Below, one piece after another: positions 7,749-16,700 of a DNA stretch of 64,000 nt. The notes under the pieces were generated by a model that was not told the origin of the DNA, did no database searches, and saw nothing but the letters and a program-made list of their open reading frames with translations. This stretch comes from Cytophagales bacterium. Lineage in GTDB: Bacteria > Bacteroidota > Bacteroidia > Cytophagales > Spirosomataceae. The position numbers and the translations under genes are program-made. The stretch spans positions 1-64,000 of the forward strand of contig JAAFJP010000005.1 in assembly GCA_013298125.1 (NCBI GenBank), given 5' to 3'. Each line of letters begins with the position of its first letter. Positions within the stretch are counted from its first letter, which is position 1.

Positions 7749-9062
7749 ATGAAAAAACTTATTTTATTATTCCTACTCATTCAAATTACTGGCGTAAACG
7801 CCCAAATAAAAAATGGTCCAATGGTTGGCTATTCCGACATGAAAGAGGTCATGCTATGGGTGCAAACTGAGAAACCCGCCAAAGTAAAATTCAATTATTG
7901 GGAGCAAAGCAATCCTTCTGTAAAAATGACAACGGACGAAGTTTTGACTACAAAGAAGGACGGCTTCATCGCTAAAATAGTATGTGACCAAGTTACGATG
8001 GGCAAAAAATATACATACGAAGTATTACTGAATAACAAAGTAGTCGCACGTGATTATCCGCTTGCCTTCCAAACACAGGAGCTTTGGCAATACCGCAAAG
8101 ATCCGCCCAATTTCAAATTTGCCTTGGGAAGTTGTAATTACATCAACGAAGAAGCCACTGACCGCCCAGGTCGTGGATATGGTGGACAAAACGAAGTTTT
8201 CAAATCAATCCACAGCAAAAAGCCCGATTTTATGATTTGGGGGGGCGATAATGTCTATTACCGTGAGGCAGATTGGGGAACTCGTACGGGTATGATTCAC
8301 CGCAATACGCATTCACGCAACATCCCTGAGTTACAGGCACTTTTGGGCAGTACGCACCATTACGCAATCTGGGACGACCACGACTACGGAACAAACGACT
8401 CTGACCGTTCATTTTGGAATAAAGAAATGTCTCTGGAAATGTTCAAATTGTTTTGGGCAAACCCAAATTATGTTTTCAAAGACCAAGCCAATACGGGTAC
8501 GTTTCAGTGGGGTGATGTGCAGTTTTTCTTGATGGATAATCGTTGGTTCAAAGCACCTAATGAAAACTTTACGGGAGACCGTGATTATTACGGGAAAAAA
8601 CAATTGACATGGCTAATTGATGCCCTATCAACGAGTAATGCCACTTTTAAGGTTATCGTAACGGGTGGACAAGTCGTGAATAATGCCAAGGTTTTTGAGA
8701 ATATGGCTAATTACGAAGCCGAGAGAGAAGAATTATTGAAGAAAATAACCGATGCCAAAATCAAAGGCGTAATGTTTGTTTCGGGCGATAGACACCATAC
8801 TGTTCTTCAAAAATTAGACCGTTCAGGAGCTAATTATCCACTCTATGATTTGACTGTTTCGCCGCTGACTTCGGGTCCATCAAAACCCGTAAAAGCTGAG
8901 GATAATTCGCCTATCGTAGAAGGTACAGTTTATACAGAACGTAATTTTGCTATATGTGAAGTATCAGGAACTTTGAAAGATAGAGTCTTGAAAATCAGTA
9001 TTTTTGATAATAAAGGAGAGCAAAAATGGATGAGGGAAATTAAAGCGAGTGAGTTGAAGTAA
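7749..9062 (+). CDS. PhoD-like alkaline phosphatase family protein
   Basis: I start at the ATG at 7749, giving 437 residues with a signal peptide (residues 1-19, ITGVNAQ). An N-terminal beta-sandwich of about 110 residues is followed by the PhoD-type metallophosphoesterase domain: ALGSCNY at 125-131, WGGDNVYYRE at 164-173, IWDDHDYG at 207-214, and VSGDRHH in the C-terminal half. These Asp, Asn and His residues are the usual metal ligands of this calcium/iron-dependent phosphomonoesterase/diesterase family. It probably acts in the periplasm to release phosphate from organic esters. No Pho-box-like element was recognised, so phosphate control is unproven. Confidence 0.88.
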   Translation: MKKLILLFLLIQITGVNAQIKNGPMVGYSDMKEVMLWVQTEKPAKVKFNYWEQSNPSVKMTTDEVLTTKKDGFIAKIVCDQVTMGKKYTYEVLLNNKVVARDYPLAFQTQELWQYRKDPPNFKFALGSCNYINEEATDRPGRGYGGQNEVFKSIHSKKPDFMIWGGDNVYYREADWGTRTGMIHRNTHSRNIPELQALLGSTHHYAIWDDHDYGTNDSDRSFWNKEMSLEMFKLFWANPNYVFKDQANTGTFQWGDVQFFLMDNRWFKAPNENFTGDRDYYGKKQLTWLIDALSTSNATFKVIVTGGQVVNNAKVFENMANYEAEREELLKKITDAKIKGVMFVSGDRHHTVLQKLDRSGANYPLYDLTVSPLTSGPSKPVKAEDNSPIVEGTVYTERNFAICEVSGTLKDRVLKISIFDNKGEQKWMREIKASELK

Positions 9063-9160
9063 ATTTGTTGAATTGCTAAGCTTTGAGTAATATCAACATA
9101 GTGCAACTTTACGCTAATGAAAATGCAGGAACAACCAGATAACAGCAAGTTACCAAAGGA

Positions 9161-9314
9161 CTCATTACACTGTTTAATAAGTTTTCGTTCATAAAATTCA
9201 GAACACGATTTTGAGGATTTATATGATTGTCATTCCCAATCCTGTTTAATCAAATTAATCACTATAATCGTATTCTAAAACAGTACACGAAAACTTATTA
9301 AACAGTGTACTCAT
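9161..9314. mobile_element. MITE-like element, copy 1, with CTCAT target duplication
   Basis: The 144-bp unit at 9166-9309 is bounded by perfect 23-bp inverted ends (9166-9188 and 9287-9309), starting TACACTGTTTAATAAG. It is flanked on both sides by CTCAT (9161-9165 and 9310-9314), which looks like a 5-bp target-site duplication. Further in, AGAACACGAT is matched by an inverted ATCGTATTCT, so most of the element folds into one long hairpin. There is no coding capacity, so it would depend on a transposase elsewhere. Confidence 0.85.
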
Positions 9315-9463
9315 TACACTGTTTAATAAGTTTTCGTTCATAAAATTCAGAACACGATTTTGAGGATTTATATGATTGTCATTCCCAATCCTGTTTAATC
9401 AAATTAATCACTATAATCGTGTTCTAAAAAAGTACACGAAAACTTATTAAACAGTGTACTCAT
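9310..9463. mobile_element. MITE-like element, copy 2, in direct tandem with copy 1
   Basis: The second 144-bp unit at 9315-9458 shares the CTCAT at 9310-9314 with copy 1 and is followed by a third CTCAT (9459-9463). The period is 149 bp, element plus target duplication. Copies 1 and 2 differ by only two bases near the right end (ATCGTATTCTAAAACAG versus ATCGTGTTCTAAAAAAG), implying a recent duplication. Confidence 0.85.
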
Positions 9464-9522
9464 CCACTTAAAACTTATCAACTACTTAATGAGGTACTGA
9501 TTTAAAATAATAAATTTAGACA

Positions 9523-11025
9523 ATGGCAAAGCATAAAATACTCGGACAGGTTTTTACACCCCATTGGATAATTGCTCAGATATTAGATTTAGTTGGTTAT
9601 AATAATGACAGTATTTTAGACAAGTATATTTTAGAGCCATCAAGTGGAGACGGTGCGTTTTTGCTTGAAATTGTGAGCAGATATATCAATATTTGTACGG
9701 ACAAAAAAATGGAAACGCCTGAAATAATAGTGCGTTTAGAGAAATATATTCATGCTGTTGAACTTGACGAAGTTGAATACACGAACTCAATTCAAAATCT
9801 AAATCAATTAGTTTACGAAAAACTTCACATCAACGAGAATTTGAACTGGAAAATTTATAATCAAAACACCTTAGATTTTTATAAAAACTACCTTAGCTAT
9901 TTTGATTTTATTGTTGGTAATCCACCATATATACGCATACACAACCTTGACACAAAGACAAAAGAAACACTAAAAAAAGACTTTCTTTTTTCTGAAGGAA
10001 CGATTGACATTTACTTGTCTTTTTTTGAAATGGGCTTTAAAATGCTCAAAAAAGGTGGTTTTTTAGGATATATCACGCCAAACAGTTATTTGCACAATTC
10101 ATCTTATGGTTTGTTCAGAGAATATTTAAAAAGCCATAAAATTGTAAAAACGTTAATTGATTTTAAAGCAAATAAAGTTTTTAAAGGCTTTTCAACTTAC
10201 ACCGTAATAACAATAATTAGTACAAACCAAACTGAAAGTCATTTTGAATATAAAGAATTGGTAAACGATAAAATTGAGTTTATCAATAACATAAATTTTG
10301 AAACGCTAAATAAAAATGATTGGTCATTTACTAACACGAATGATGAAGACTTTTTGAACCAATTAGAAAAAGGGAAAAATTGTGCTATAAAAGATTTTTT
10401 TGATGTTCAGTATGGTTTTGCGACATTACGGGATAAAATTTTCATCTCAAAAACCATCGACTACAATGATGAGTTAGTCTATTTTAATGGCTCCTTAGTT
10501 GAAAAAAATATCTTGAAAAAGGTTATAAAAGGCTCAAAATTCAAAGGAAAAATCAATGAAAATGAGCAAATTTTATTCCCCTATGAGTTAATTAATAAAC
10601 GATATACCGTTATTTCTGAGGAAAAGCTAACGAATACTTATCCTTACGCCTACAAATACTTATTAGACAATAAACAAGAACTTGAAAGCAGAGATTTAGA
10701 CAAAGGGGCAACGTGGTACGAGTTTGGTAGAAGTCAAGGAGTACAAAGTATTCATAACGAAAAAATTGTTTTGAGTACATTAGTAAACGGACAAATTGAT
10801 TATTATAAAGTACCCGATGATGTTTTGATGTATTCGGGCTTGTTTATCATCAAAAACAAACCTTATTCTGACTGGAATATTATTGAAAACACTTTAAAAT
10901 CCGATGATTTTTACAAATATATTAGGCTAACAGGCAAAGACTTTTCGGGCGGATATAAATCTATAACTTCAAAGCAAATCAAAGAATTTAAAATTAACGC
11001 ATACAACCCCGAGTCTATAAATTGA
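9523..11025 (+). CDS. Solitary N6-adenine DNA methyltransferase, Eco57I/TaqI-like class
   Basis: This 500-residue protein transfers methyl from S-adenosylmethionine to adenine N6 in a specific DNA site. Gamma-class motif order is clear: motif X GQVFTP at 8-13, motif I EPSSGDGAFL at 38-47, and catalytic motif IV NPPY at 133-136 followed by IRIHNL. The region after about residue 280 (FFDVQYGFATLRDKIF onwards) matches the TaqI-like C-terminal specificity domain. No restriction subunit or fused nuclease is present and the next real gene is unrelated, so it may be an orphan, protective or regulatory methylase, or the survivor of a broken type II system. The AT-rich composition and the neighbouring mobile element fit horizontal acquisition. 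Confidence 0.88.
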   Translation: MAKHKILGQVFTPHWIIAQILDLVGYNNDSILDKYILEPSSGDGAFLLEIVSRYINICTDKKMETPEIIVRLEKYIHAVELDEVEYTNSIQNLNQLVYEKLHINENLNWKIYNQNTLDFYKNYLSYFDFIVGNPPYIRIHNLDTKTKETLKKDFLFSEGTIDIYLSFFEMGFKMLKKGGFLGYITPNSYLHNSSYGLFREYLKSHKIVKTLIDFKANKVFKGFSTYTVITIISTNQTESHFEYKELVNDKIEFINNINFETLNKNDWSFTNTNDEDFLNQLEKGKNCAIKDFFDVQYGFATLRDKIFISKTIDYNDELVYFNGSLVEKNILKKVIKGSKFKGKINENEQILFPYELINKRYTVISEEKLTNTYPYAYKYLLDNKQELESRDLDKGATWYEFGRSQGVQSIHNEKIVLSTLVNGQIDYYKVPDDVLMYSGLFIIKNKPYSDWNIIENTLKSDDFYKYIRLTGKDFSGGYKSITSKQIKEFKINAYNPESIN

Positions 11026-11090
11026 TTAACAATTCAAACCACAATAAGAAAGAATTAGAAGATATTTTGAGAGAGCGAAATTTGAAATAG
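11022..11090 (+). pseudogene. Possible remnant of a partner gene start
   Basis: A 22-codon frame overlaps the methyltransferase stop (TTG start within the ATTGATT at 11021-11027) and reads MINNSNHNKKELEDILRERN then LK and stop. Overlapping stop/start junctions are typical of restriction-modification pairs, so this could be the first residues of a lost endonuclease gene. It is far too short for any family call and could be chance. Confidence 0.2.
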
Positions 11091-11125
11091 TAAATCATAG
11101 GTCTCAATAACACCCAAATAAAGTG

Positions 11126-11704
11126 ATGAATCCAAAAGTCGATTTTTATTTCAACAAATCCACAAAGTGGCGAGAAGAGTTAGGGATATTAAGAAAAATT
11201 ATTCTCGAAGTCGAACTCACTGAGGAGTTAAAATGGGGTGTTCCGTGTTATACTTTTCAGAAAAATAATGTGGTTTTAATCCACGAGTTTAAGGAATATT
11301 GTGCGGTTTTGTTTCCGAAAGGGGCTTTGTTGAATGATTCCGAAGGTATTTTGATTCAACAAACCGAAAACGTACAAGCTGCCCGTCAGATTCGTTTTAC
11401 CAACGTTCAGCAAATAATAGAAATACAAACCTCTTTGAAAGCCTACATTTACGAAGCCATCGAAATAGAAAAAGCGGGCTTGAAAGTGGAATTAAAAAAG
11501 CCCTCAGAATTCAAAATAGCGGAAGAATTCCAACAAAAATTAGACGAAAATCCTACCTTGAAATCTGCCTTTGAAGCCTTAACCCCTGGGAGACAAAGAG
11601 CCTATCTCCTCCATTTTTCTGCCCCCAAACAATCCCAAACTCGTGAAGCACGGGTTCAGAAATGTATGCCTTTGATTTTGGATGGGAAGGGTTTGAATGA
11701 TTAG
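11126..11704 (+). CDS. YdeI/OmpD-associated family protein (DUF1801 plus C-terminal YdeI domain)
   Basis: I prefer the ATG at 11126 over the overlapping GTG at 11123; this gives 192 residues. Residues about 5-115 form a DUF1801-like domain (FYFNKSTKWREELGILRKII, LKWGVPCYTF, and ending ALLNDSEGIL). Residues about 135-190 carry the YdeI signature AFEALTPGRQRAYLLHFSAPKQSQTREARV with the conserved Arg-rich helix. The family is widespread; structure suggests small-molecule or iron handling, but no reaction is established. No signal peptide is present. A clean terminator follows at 11757. Confidence 0.85.
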   Translation: MNPKVDFYFNKSTKWREELGILRKIILEVELTEELKWGVPCYTFQKNNVVLIHEFKEYCAVLFPKGALLNDSEGILIQQTENVQAARQIRFTNVQQIIEIQTSLKAYIYEAIEIEKAGLKVELKKPSEFKIAEEFQQKLDENPTLKSAFEALTPGRQRAYLLHFSAPKQSQTREARVQKCMPLILDGKGLND

Positions 11705-11756
11705 GGGGAAGAGGATAAGTGGTTTGATTTCAGAGGGTTAAGAATGAGTTTTAGAC

Positions 11757-11787
11757 AAAAGAGGAGCGAGAAATTGCTCCTCTTTTT
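11757..11787 (+). terminator. Rho-independent terminator after the YdeI-like gene
   Basis: AAAAGAGGAGC (11757-11767) pairs perfectly with GCTCCTCTTTT (11776-11786) across an 8-nt loop and runs straight into a T-tract. It lies 53 nt after the stop codon. Confidence 0.85.
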
Positions 11788-11939
11788 GTGCTACCTACCG
11801 TATAATAAGATTTTTGTGGATTATTGGAGATTTATTTGCGTTGCTTAAAGTTTTTTTTCAACTTCAAACCAGAATTTTAAAGAAAGAAAATATTTGGTAG
11901 AATTTGAGAAGATTTTATTTTTTAAAAGCAATAACCATA

Positions 11940-13352
11940 ATGATCAAAATAATAAAACTATCACTGATTGTATATCTCAGTTTGCTTGTTCAGTTTGGTG
12001 CTTTGGGACAGGGGAATGAGTATAAGGAGTTTGTTAAAACGGTGAATGCTCTTTATAGTGATTCCTTAACATTCAATGATGCAACTTTAAATATCAATGG
12101 TGTAGAGTTAGCAAACTCTCCCGTTGGCGTTGCATTTGCATATTTTAACGCCAAAAATAATAAGAGGTACATACTAATTAACTATCAATATTTATTTCGT
12201 ACAATTTGGCAAGATGCAAGTTTAACAAATAAGAATAATGTACTGAAAGTTATTCTTGCCCATGAGTGGTCACATCATTATTTAGGACATACTTTTCAAA
12301 AACTAAGCGTTATTAATGAGCGTAATGCAGATATTTTAGCAGGTAGAATTTTAGCAGAAGATGGAAATCTTGATATTGAAAATGACCCATCCGTCATTCA
12401 ATTTTTCAAAACTCTTCCTTTAAATCAACATCATTTACCAGTGATAACGAGACTTGATTTACTTGAAAAAGGAAATCTTACTCATATACTAATAAAAAAA
12501 GATCTTGATAAGTTAAAAAGAGATGTCATTGCTGAGGCAGAAAAAAGGTTATTAAAAAAGAAGAAACAGTTAGAGTTTCTAAAGTTAAGTGAGATAAAGT
12601 TAGTTAATGATAGTTTAAAATTATCTCAAAAACAACTATTGTTTGGTATTGCTAATGATAGAGCGAATCTGTTTAAAAAAATACAAGAAAAAGATTCTGT
12701 AAGAGAAATGACAGAATGGTTTATTGCCAATTTTATTGACCATAGCCGAGTTATACGTTTCAAAAATACATTACCTTCTAATGATTCACTTGTAAACAAT
12801 ATTAAGCAAGAAATTTTGCCTGATTTATCAGAAATAAATCTTCGTTATAAAGTTATTTTGGATACTCTTGATTTGAAAGCAAACTCATCATTATCTAAGA
12901 TAGAAGCTGCCTACTCAATTAAAATAGGTTCTTTAAGAACAAATCAATTTATTACAGACACTTCTCCTTTTGTAGAGTCATTGTATAATAAATGGTACAC
13001 AACAAGTTCACTTTTAAATACCACTCTACCAGAATTAAAAACCCTCGCAGTACCTCTATCTAAATCTAACACTAACAAAATGCTAACATATAAACTTAAT
13101 GGAGATATAATAATTAACATTGATTTTACAGAAAAAAAACCAGACAAACCTATTTTAATGAAGATTGGAAGGATAGAATATCAATATACCTTACTTAAAA
13201 ATAGTGATGATAAATTTCCTTATTATTTCAAAACTCGTGAAGGAGAGATTTTTTATTTAGATAGATATTATCATCTGTGGAGTAAAACGCTTGCAGCTCG
13301 TTCAATTCAGGATAAATTATTTTTACAACGTTACGAAGACCAAAATTTATAA
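11940..13352 (+). CDS. Secreted M48-like zinc metalloprotease with coiled-coil tail
   Basis: I start at the ATG at 11940 (470 residues), which gives a signal peptide ending in GALGQ at about residue 24. The zinc motif HEWSH is at 108-112 (VILAHEWSHHYLGH), and ERNAD at 127-131 supplies the third ligand glutamate and the conserved Asp, as in M48/Oma1-type peptidases. Residues about 170-245 are Lys/Glu/Leu-rich and predicted to be coiled coil; the rest is unlike any family I recognise. It is probably periplasmic or surface-exposed. The next gene starts 4 bp after its stop, so the two are translationally linked, and the M15 peptidase gene follows. Confidence 0.72.
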   Translation: MIKIIKLSLIVYLSLLVQFGALGQGNEYKEFVKTVNALYSDSLTFNDATLNINGVELANSPVGVAFAYFNAKNNKRYILINYQYLFRTIWQDASLTNKNNVLKVILAHEWSHHYLGHTFQKLSVINERNADILAGRILAEDGNLDIENDPSVIQFFKTLPLNQHHLPVITRLDLLEKGNLTHILIKKDLDKLKRDVIAEAEKRLLKKKKQLEFLKLSEIKLVNDSLKLSQKQLLFGIANDRANLFKKIQEKDSVREMTEWFIANFIDHSRVIRFKNTLPSNDSLVNNIKQEILPDLSEINLRYKVILDTLDLKANSSLSKIEAAYSIKIGSLRTNQFITDTSPFVESLYNKWYTTSSLLNTTLPELKTLAVPLSKSNTNKMLTYKLNGDIIINIDFTEKKPDKPILMKIGRIEYQYTLLKNSDDKFPYYFKTREGEIFYLDRYYHLWSKTLAARSIQDKLFLQRYEDQNL

Positions 13353-13356
13353 AATC

Positions 13357-15699
13357 ATGAAAAAATATTTATTAACGCTAATTGTTTGTTTTATTGGATA
13401 TTCAAACGTTTTTGCACAAAATGCGTATTACGATGCTATTTATTGTGCTTCTCTCAGACCCGGAGACTTTGAGATAGATGGAACAATTACTTTGTCCAAA
13501 GGTGATAATGCTATTTTGAGCGAAATGATAGAATTTCATAAAGATCCTTTCTCAAAGAAACGCCCTGATTTTAATAGAGTGCGAACTATTTTTAGCAAAA
13601 TCAAAAGTATACAAACTGGTGCACAAGATAAAAGTGCGATTGCTGGTCTCGAAGTATTAGGCTTACTCTCTCCCATTTTCAATCTCTCCAAAATGTCCTC
13701 AGCTCAAACTGACACGCTTTTGTATGGGCTTACTGTGTATTTAGCGGAGGAGTTTCGTAAGGGATATATGCACACATACATGAATGGAGTCAAAAATACT
13801 ATCGGTAAATCTGGGGAATTAAGAGTCCTATTTCCAATGACTTATCAAAAAATATCAACCTTTGATCCCATCAGATATAAAGATTTTGGTAATGAAATGA
13901 AAGCCGTTTTTGATGATGATTTGGGTAGTTCATTGGAAAATTTGATGAAACATATTGCAGAACCTGATACAAAATTGACCTATTCTGTATTGGATAGTAC
14001 TTATTGCAGTAATCTTAGAGAAAAAGATATTTACCCTTACTTAGGTCTAACCGCATCTATGGGTCAAAAACTTATCAATGGTATTCATCCGTCAGACGTG
14101 TTGGGTTTTTTAGATGAAAAATATTATAAATCTGATGTTAAAAATGAAAAAAAAATCGGTGAGACCATTCACTTGCTAAACATTCTCCAAAGGAATCTCC
14201 GAGATACTGCAACTCGTCAAAGCAACCAGTTTTCAAATGTGTGGTTGAATTTTGAGAAACTTTCAAAATTGAATAATCAGGAGGTTTCAAAATATTTTTT
14301 AGCATTAGTTCAAAAGGAAGATTCTGTTTTTTTTGAAAAAGAATTAAAGCTGAAAGGAAAAAATTCAGCTCAATATTATGAATTATATAACACACTAAAA
14401 AGAGATAAAATAACTCCTTTACTTTCAATACTAACAAAATTAGATGAACTGACTAAGCTCAAAGACAAAAGCCTTTTAGAAGAAAAAAACTTTGAAATAT
14501 ATCTCAAAAATGTTGGGGAATTGGTAGCACTTGTTGAAACAACTACAAATACTTTAAAGTCTCCTAAACTTAAAAATGTAGTCGCAATTACGTCTAATGT
14601 ATTTCAAATTTATAACGCTGTAAGAGTTAAGAATTACAGTAATTTGCCTGTCTATTTGGGGAATATTTTGTCTGAATTGAGTGGATTAAAAAGAATGGAA
14701 AAGGATGAATTGATAAAGATGATGAACTATGAAATAGATATAATCAAAGATAAAGATTTTAAAAAATCAATAGATAAAGGGGTTAAGGATGAAATTAAGG
14801 ATGAAATTAAAAGTAAGTTTCTTTCTTATGTAAATGAATATCAAAAAGATTCAAAAATGCTTGGAGATAGTATATTGATATATGGTAAATCTGTAAAAGA
14901 CTCATTGAATAATAAGAAAACAAAGAAGGACTCCCTAATTGTAAAAGAAATCTTCTCTTCTGTTACGTTAGATAATTTAATTAAACATAAAGATTTAATA
15001 AAAGAAAATAAATTTATCAATTTAGAAAACTTACTTGTAAAATTTTTAAGTATAGAGAGTAGTTTAAAAAATTGTAAAATTATAAGCAATTCAATTTCGC
15101 AATATAATTTTCAACCTTTAATTACAAGTATCGACAAGTTTTCAGGCTTCTCATCGGGTATTGTGAGTGCTAAAACCAGTGCAGATGTGAGTAAGGTAAT
15201 CAGCAATTTTGCTGCACCACCAGCCTCATTTATCAGCAAACGTCAAGAGTCAGGGGTTCGATTTACATTAGGAGCAATGCCTGGGCTGTCTTTTGCTTAT
15301 GAAAAAATAGATACTGTTGGCTCAGACGGGTATAAAGCCAATGTAGGGCTTTCACTTCCTATTGGTTTAGATATTACTACTCGTTTATGTGAAAATAAAA
15401 AAGGTAAAAGGTCATCAATTGGTTTGTTCCTGCAAGTTATAGATTTAGGAGCTATGCTCAACTATCGTCTTCAAAGCAGTGCCAATACTTTACCTGATAA
15501 AGTTGGGTGGTCAGCTATTTTTTCTCCTGGTGTTTCTATATCAATTGGGTTACCAGAAACTCCTTGGAGTATTCAAGTAGGTTATCAGAGAGGTCCAGAA
15601 TTAAGAAAAATTACCAAAGATGGGAATGGAGCTTTATTACCATCTGACCGTTTTCAAATACGATTGGCTTACGATATTCCATTATTAAGGATTAGATAA
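13357..15699 (+). CDS. Large outer-membrane-like protein of unknown function
   Basis: I start at the ATG at 13357, giving 780 residues and a signal peptide (residues 1-21, GYSNVFAQ). Residues about 25-600 are mostly helical, rich in Lys, Leu, Ser and Asp, with long stretches likely to be coiled coil (for example the KDSKMLGDSILIYGKSVKDS region). Residues about 630-780 switch to alternating hydrophobic beta-strands (RFTLGAMPGLSFAYEK, then GLSLPIGLDITTRL, SIGLFLQVIDLGAMLNYRL) ending in LRIR, compatible with a C-terminal beta-barrel or beta-sandwich. I do not recognise the family. It lies 4 bp after the M48-like protease and 38 bp before the M15 peptidase. Confidence 0.6.
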   Translation: MKKYLLTLIVCFIGYSNVFAQNAYYDAIYCASLRPGDFEIDGTITLSKGDNAILSEMIEFHKDPFSKKRPDFNRVRTIFSKIKSIQTGAQDKSAIAGLEVLGLLSPIFNLSKMSSAQTDTLLYGLTVYLAEEFRKGYMHTYMNGVKNTIGKSGELRVLFPMTYQKISTFDPIRYKDFGNEMKAVFDDDLGSSLENLMKHIAEPDTKLTYSVLDSTYCSNLREKDIYPYLGLTASMGQKLINGIHPSDVLGFLDEKYYKSDVKNEKKIGETIHLLNILQRNLRDTATRQSNQFSNVWLNFEKLSKLNNQEVSKYFLALVQKEDSVFFEKELKLKGKNSAQYYELYNTLKRDKITPLLSILTKLDELTKLKDKSLLEEKNFEIYLKNVGELVALVETTTNTLKSPKLKNVVAITSNVFQIYNAVRVKNYSNLPVYLGNILSELSGLKRMEKDELIKMMNYEIDIIKDKDFKKSIDKGVKDEIKDEIKSKFLSYVNEYQKDSKMLGDSILIYGKSVKDSLNNKKTKKDSLIVKEIFSSVTLDNLIKHKDLIKENKFINLENLLVKFLSIESSLKNCKIISNSISQYNFQPLITSIDKFSGFSSGIVSAKTSADVSKVISNFAAPPASFISKRQESGVRFTLGAMPGLSFAYEKIDTVGSDGYKANVGLSLPIGLDITTRLCENKKGKRSSIGLFLQVIDLGAMLNYRLQSSANTLPDKVGWSAIFSPGVSISIGLPETPWSIQVGYQRGPELRKITKDGNGALLPSDRFQIRLAYDIPLLRIR

Positions 15700-15737
15700 A
15701 ATTAAAAATAATTTCAAACCCATAAACAATTAACAAA

Positions 15738-16517
15738 ATGAGACTACTGAAAATTGGAGATGCCAACGAAGACGTAACAAGATGGGAGTTTTTTCTGAGA
15801 GGACAAAACCTCTTTCACGAAGTTGTCGATGGAAAGTTTGACATCAACACGCATAATGCAACGGTTAGATTTCAGTCCATGTACGGACTACAACCTGATG
15901 GTATTGTGGGGAATAAAACCGTAGGGCAAGCCATGCTACTTGGTTTTGGCGTAATTATTGACCCCAATACAGGTATTACGAGTGAGAACTTTCCTCCTAA
16001 ACCAGCATTTAGCCCATTGGTTAATAATGCAGATAGGGAAAGAGTTTTTGGAAAATTTGCATATCAACCTAAACCATTATTGCCAGACAATCGTGAAAAT
16101 ATAGAAGTAACGGATGATTGGAGAAAGGACAATATTATAACTGTGCAAATTCCTCAATTGATACGTATAAAAGGCAATGATAGAGTAGCGTTTCATAAAT
16201 TAGCGGCTAATCAATTAAAGAAATTATGGCAAGATTGGGAAGATGCTGATTTAATTCATAATGTATTAACTTGGGAAGGGTCTTACGATCATCGATTTGT
16301 TCGTGGAAGTACAACTGTACTGAGTAATCACGCATTTGGTAGTGCATTTGACATCAATTATTCTTGGAATAAATTAGGTGTAACTCCTGCCTTAGTTGGT
16401 CAAAAAGGTAGTGTGAGAGAGTTAGTAAAAATTGCCCACGATAATGGATTTTACTGGGGAGGGCATTTCAACAGTCGAAAAGATGGAATGCACTTTGAAG
16501 TTGCTCAAATAAAATAA
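15738..16517 (+). CDS. Peptidoglycan-binding M15 peptidase (VanY / L-Ala-D-Glu endopeptidase-like)
   Basis: This 259-residue two-domain protein has a PG_binding_1 domain at residues about 4-66 (GDANEDVTRWEFFLRGQ, VRFQSMYGLQPDGIVGNKT), a linker, and a C-terminal M15 peptidase at about 140-257. The zinc ligands are H198 and D205 in SNHAFGSAFD and H252 in DGMHFE, which is the complete M15 set. It should cut stem peptides of peptidoglycan. No signal peptide is visible, unlike the two genes before it, so it either leaves the cell by another route or acts on lysis. M15 endolysins are common in phages and contractile systems, but nothing phage-like flanks it. It is the third gene of an apparent operon ended by the hairpin at 16524. 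Confidence 0.85.
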   Translation: MRLLKIGDANEDVTRWEFFLRGQNLFHEVVDGKFDINTHNATVRFQSMYGLQPDGIVGNKTVGQAMLLGFGVIIDPNTGITSENFPPKPAFSPLVNNADRERVFGKFAYQPKPLLPDNRENIEVTDDWRKDNIITVQIPQLIRIKGNDRVAFHKLAANQLKKLWQDWEDADLIHNVLTWEGSYDHRFVRGSTTVLSNHAFGSAFDINYSWNKLGVTPALVGQKGSVRELVKIAHDNGFYWGGHFNSRKDGMHFEVAQIK

Positions 16518-16523
16518 AAATAA

Positions 16524-16566
16524 TTTTCCAATCAAATCTCACACACATTGAGATTTGATTGGAAAA
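16524..16566 (+). terminator. Long terminator hairpin after the M48-like/OMP/M15 cluster
   Basis: A perfect 18-bp inverted repeat, TTTTCCAATCAAATCTCA (16524-16541) and its complement (16549-16566), has a 7-nt loop. The stem is AT-rich and there is no long T-run, but its place 7 nt after the stop codon supports transcript ending or 3' stabilisation. Confidence 0.7.
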
Positions 16567-16670
16567 TGTAATGTAAAAATAGTTCTTTAAATTTCCTTAT
16601 CGTCTCCCCAAATCCACCCCTTAACATTTTTTAACGCCCTCTCTATACCAATCCACTCCACAAAAAGCGT

Positions 16671-16678
16671 TATCTTTA
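16671..16678 (+). promoter_or_regulatory. Candidate -7 box of the SurA-like gene
   Basis: TATCTTTA lies 22 nt upstream of the ATG at 16701 and matches TAnnTTTG at seven of eight positions. No TTTG is visible at the expected -33 position, so this is only a weak candidate. Confidence 0.3.
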
Positions 16679-16700
16679 CACAATATTTAATTTTTTGTAC

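Larger units (their letters stand above)
9063..9522. other. Intergenic region carrying the tandem MITE pair
   Basis: There is no protein gene in these 460 bp. Two thirds of it is the tandem element at 9161-9463. The left 98 bp and right 59 bp hold nothing I recognise apart from the presumed promoter of the methyltransferase. Confidence 0.75.

Noticed and set aside
15738-16517. M15 peptidase as a phage endolysin marking a prophage
   Set aside because: No holin, capsid, tail, integrase or attachment-site signals occur nearby; it is tightly linked to two non-phage secreted-protein genes.
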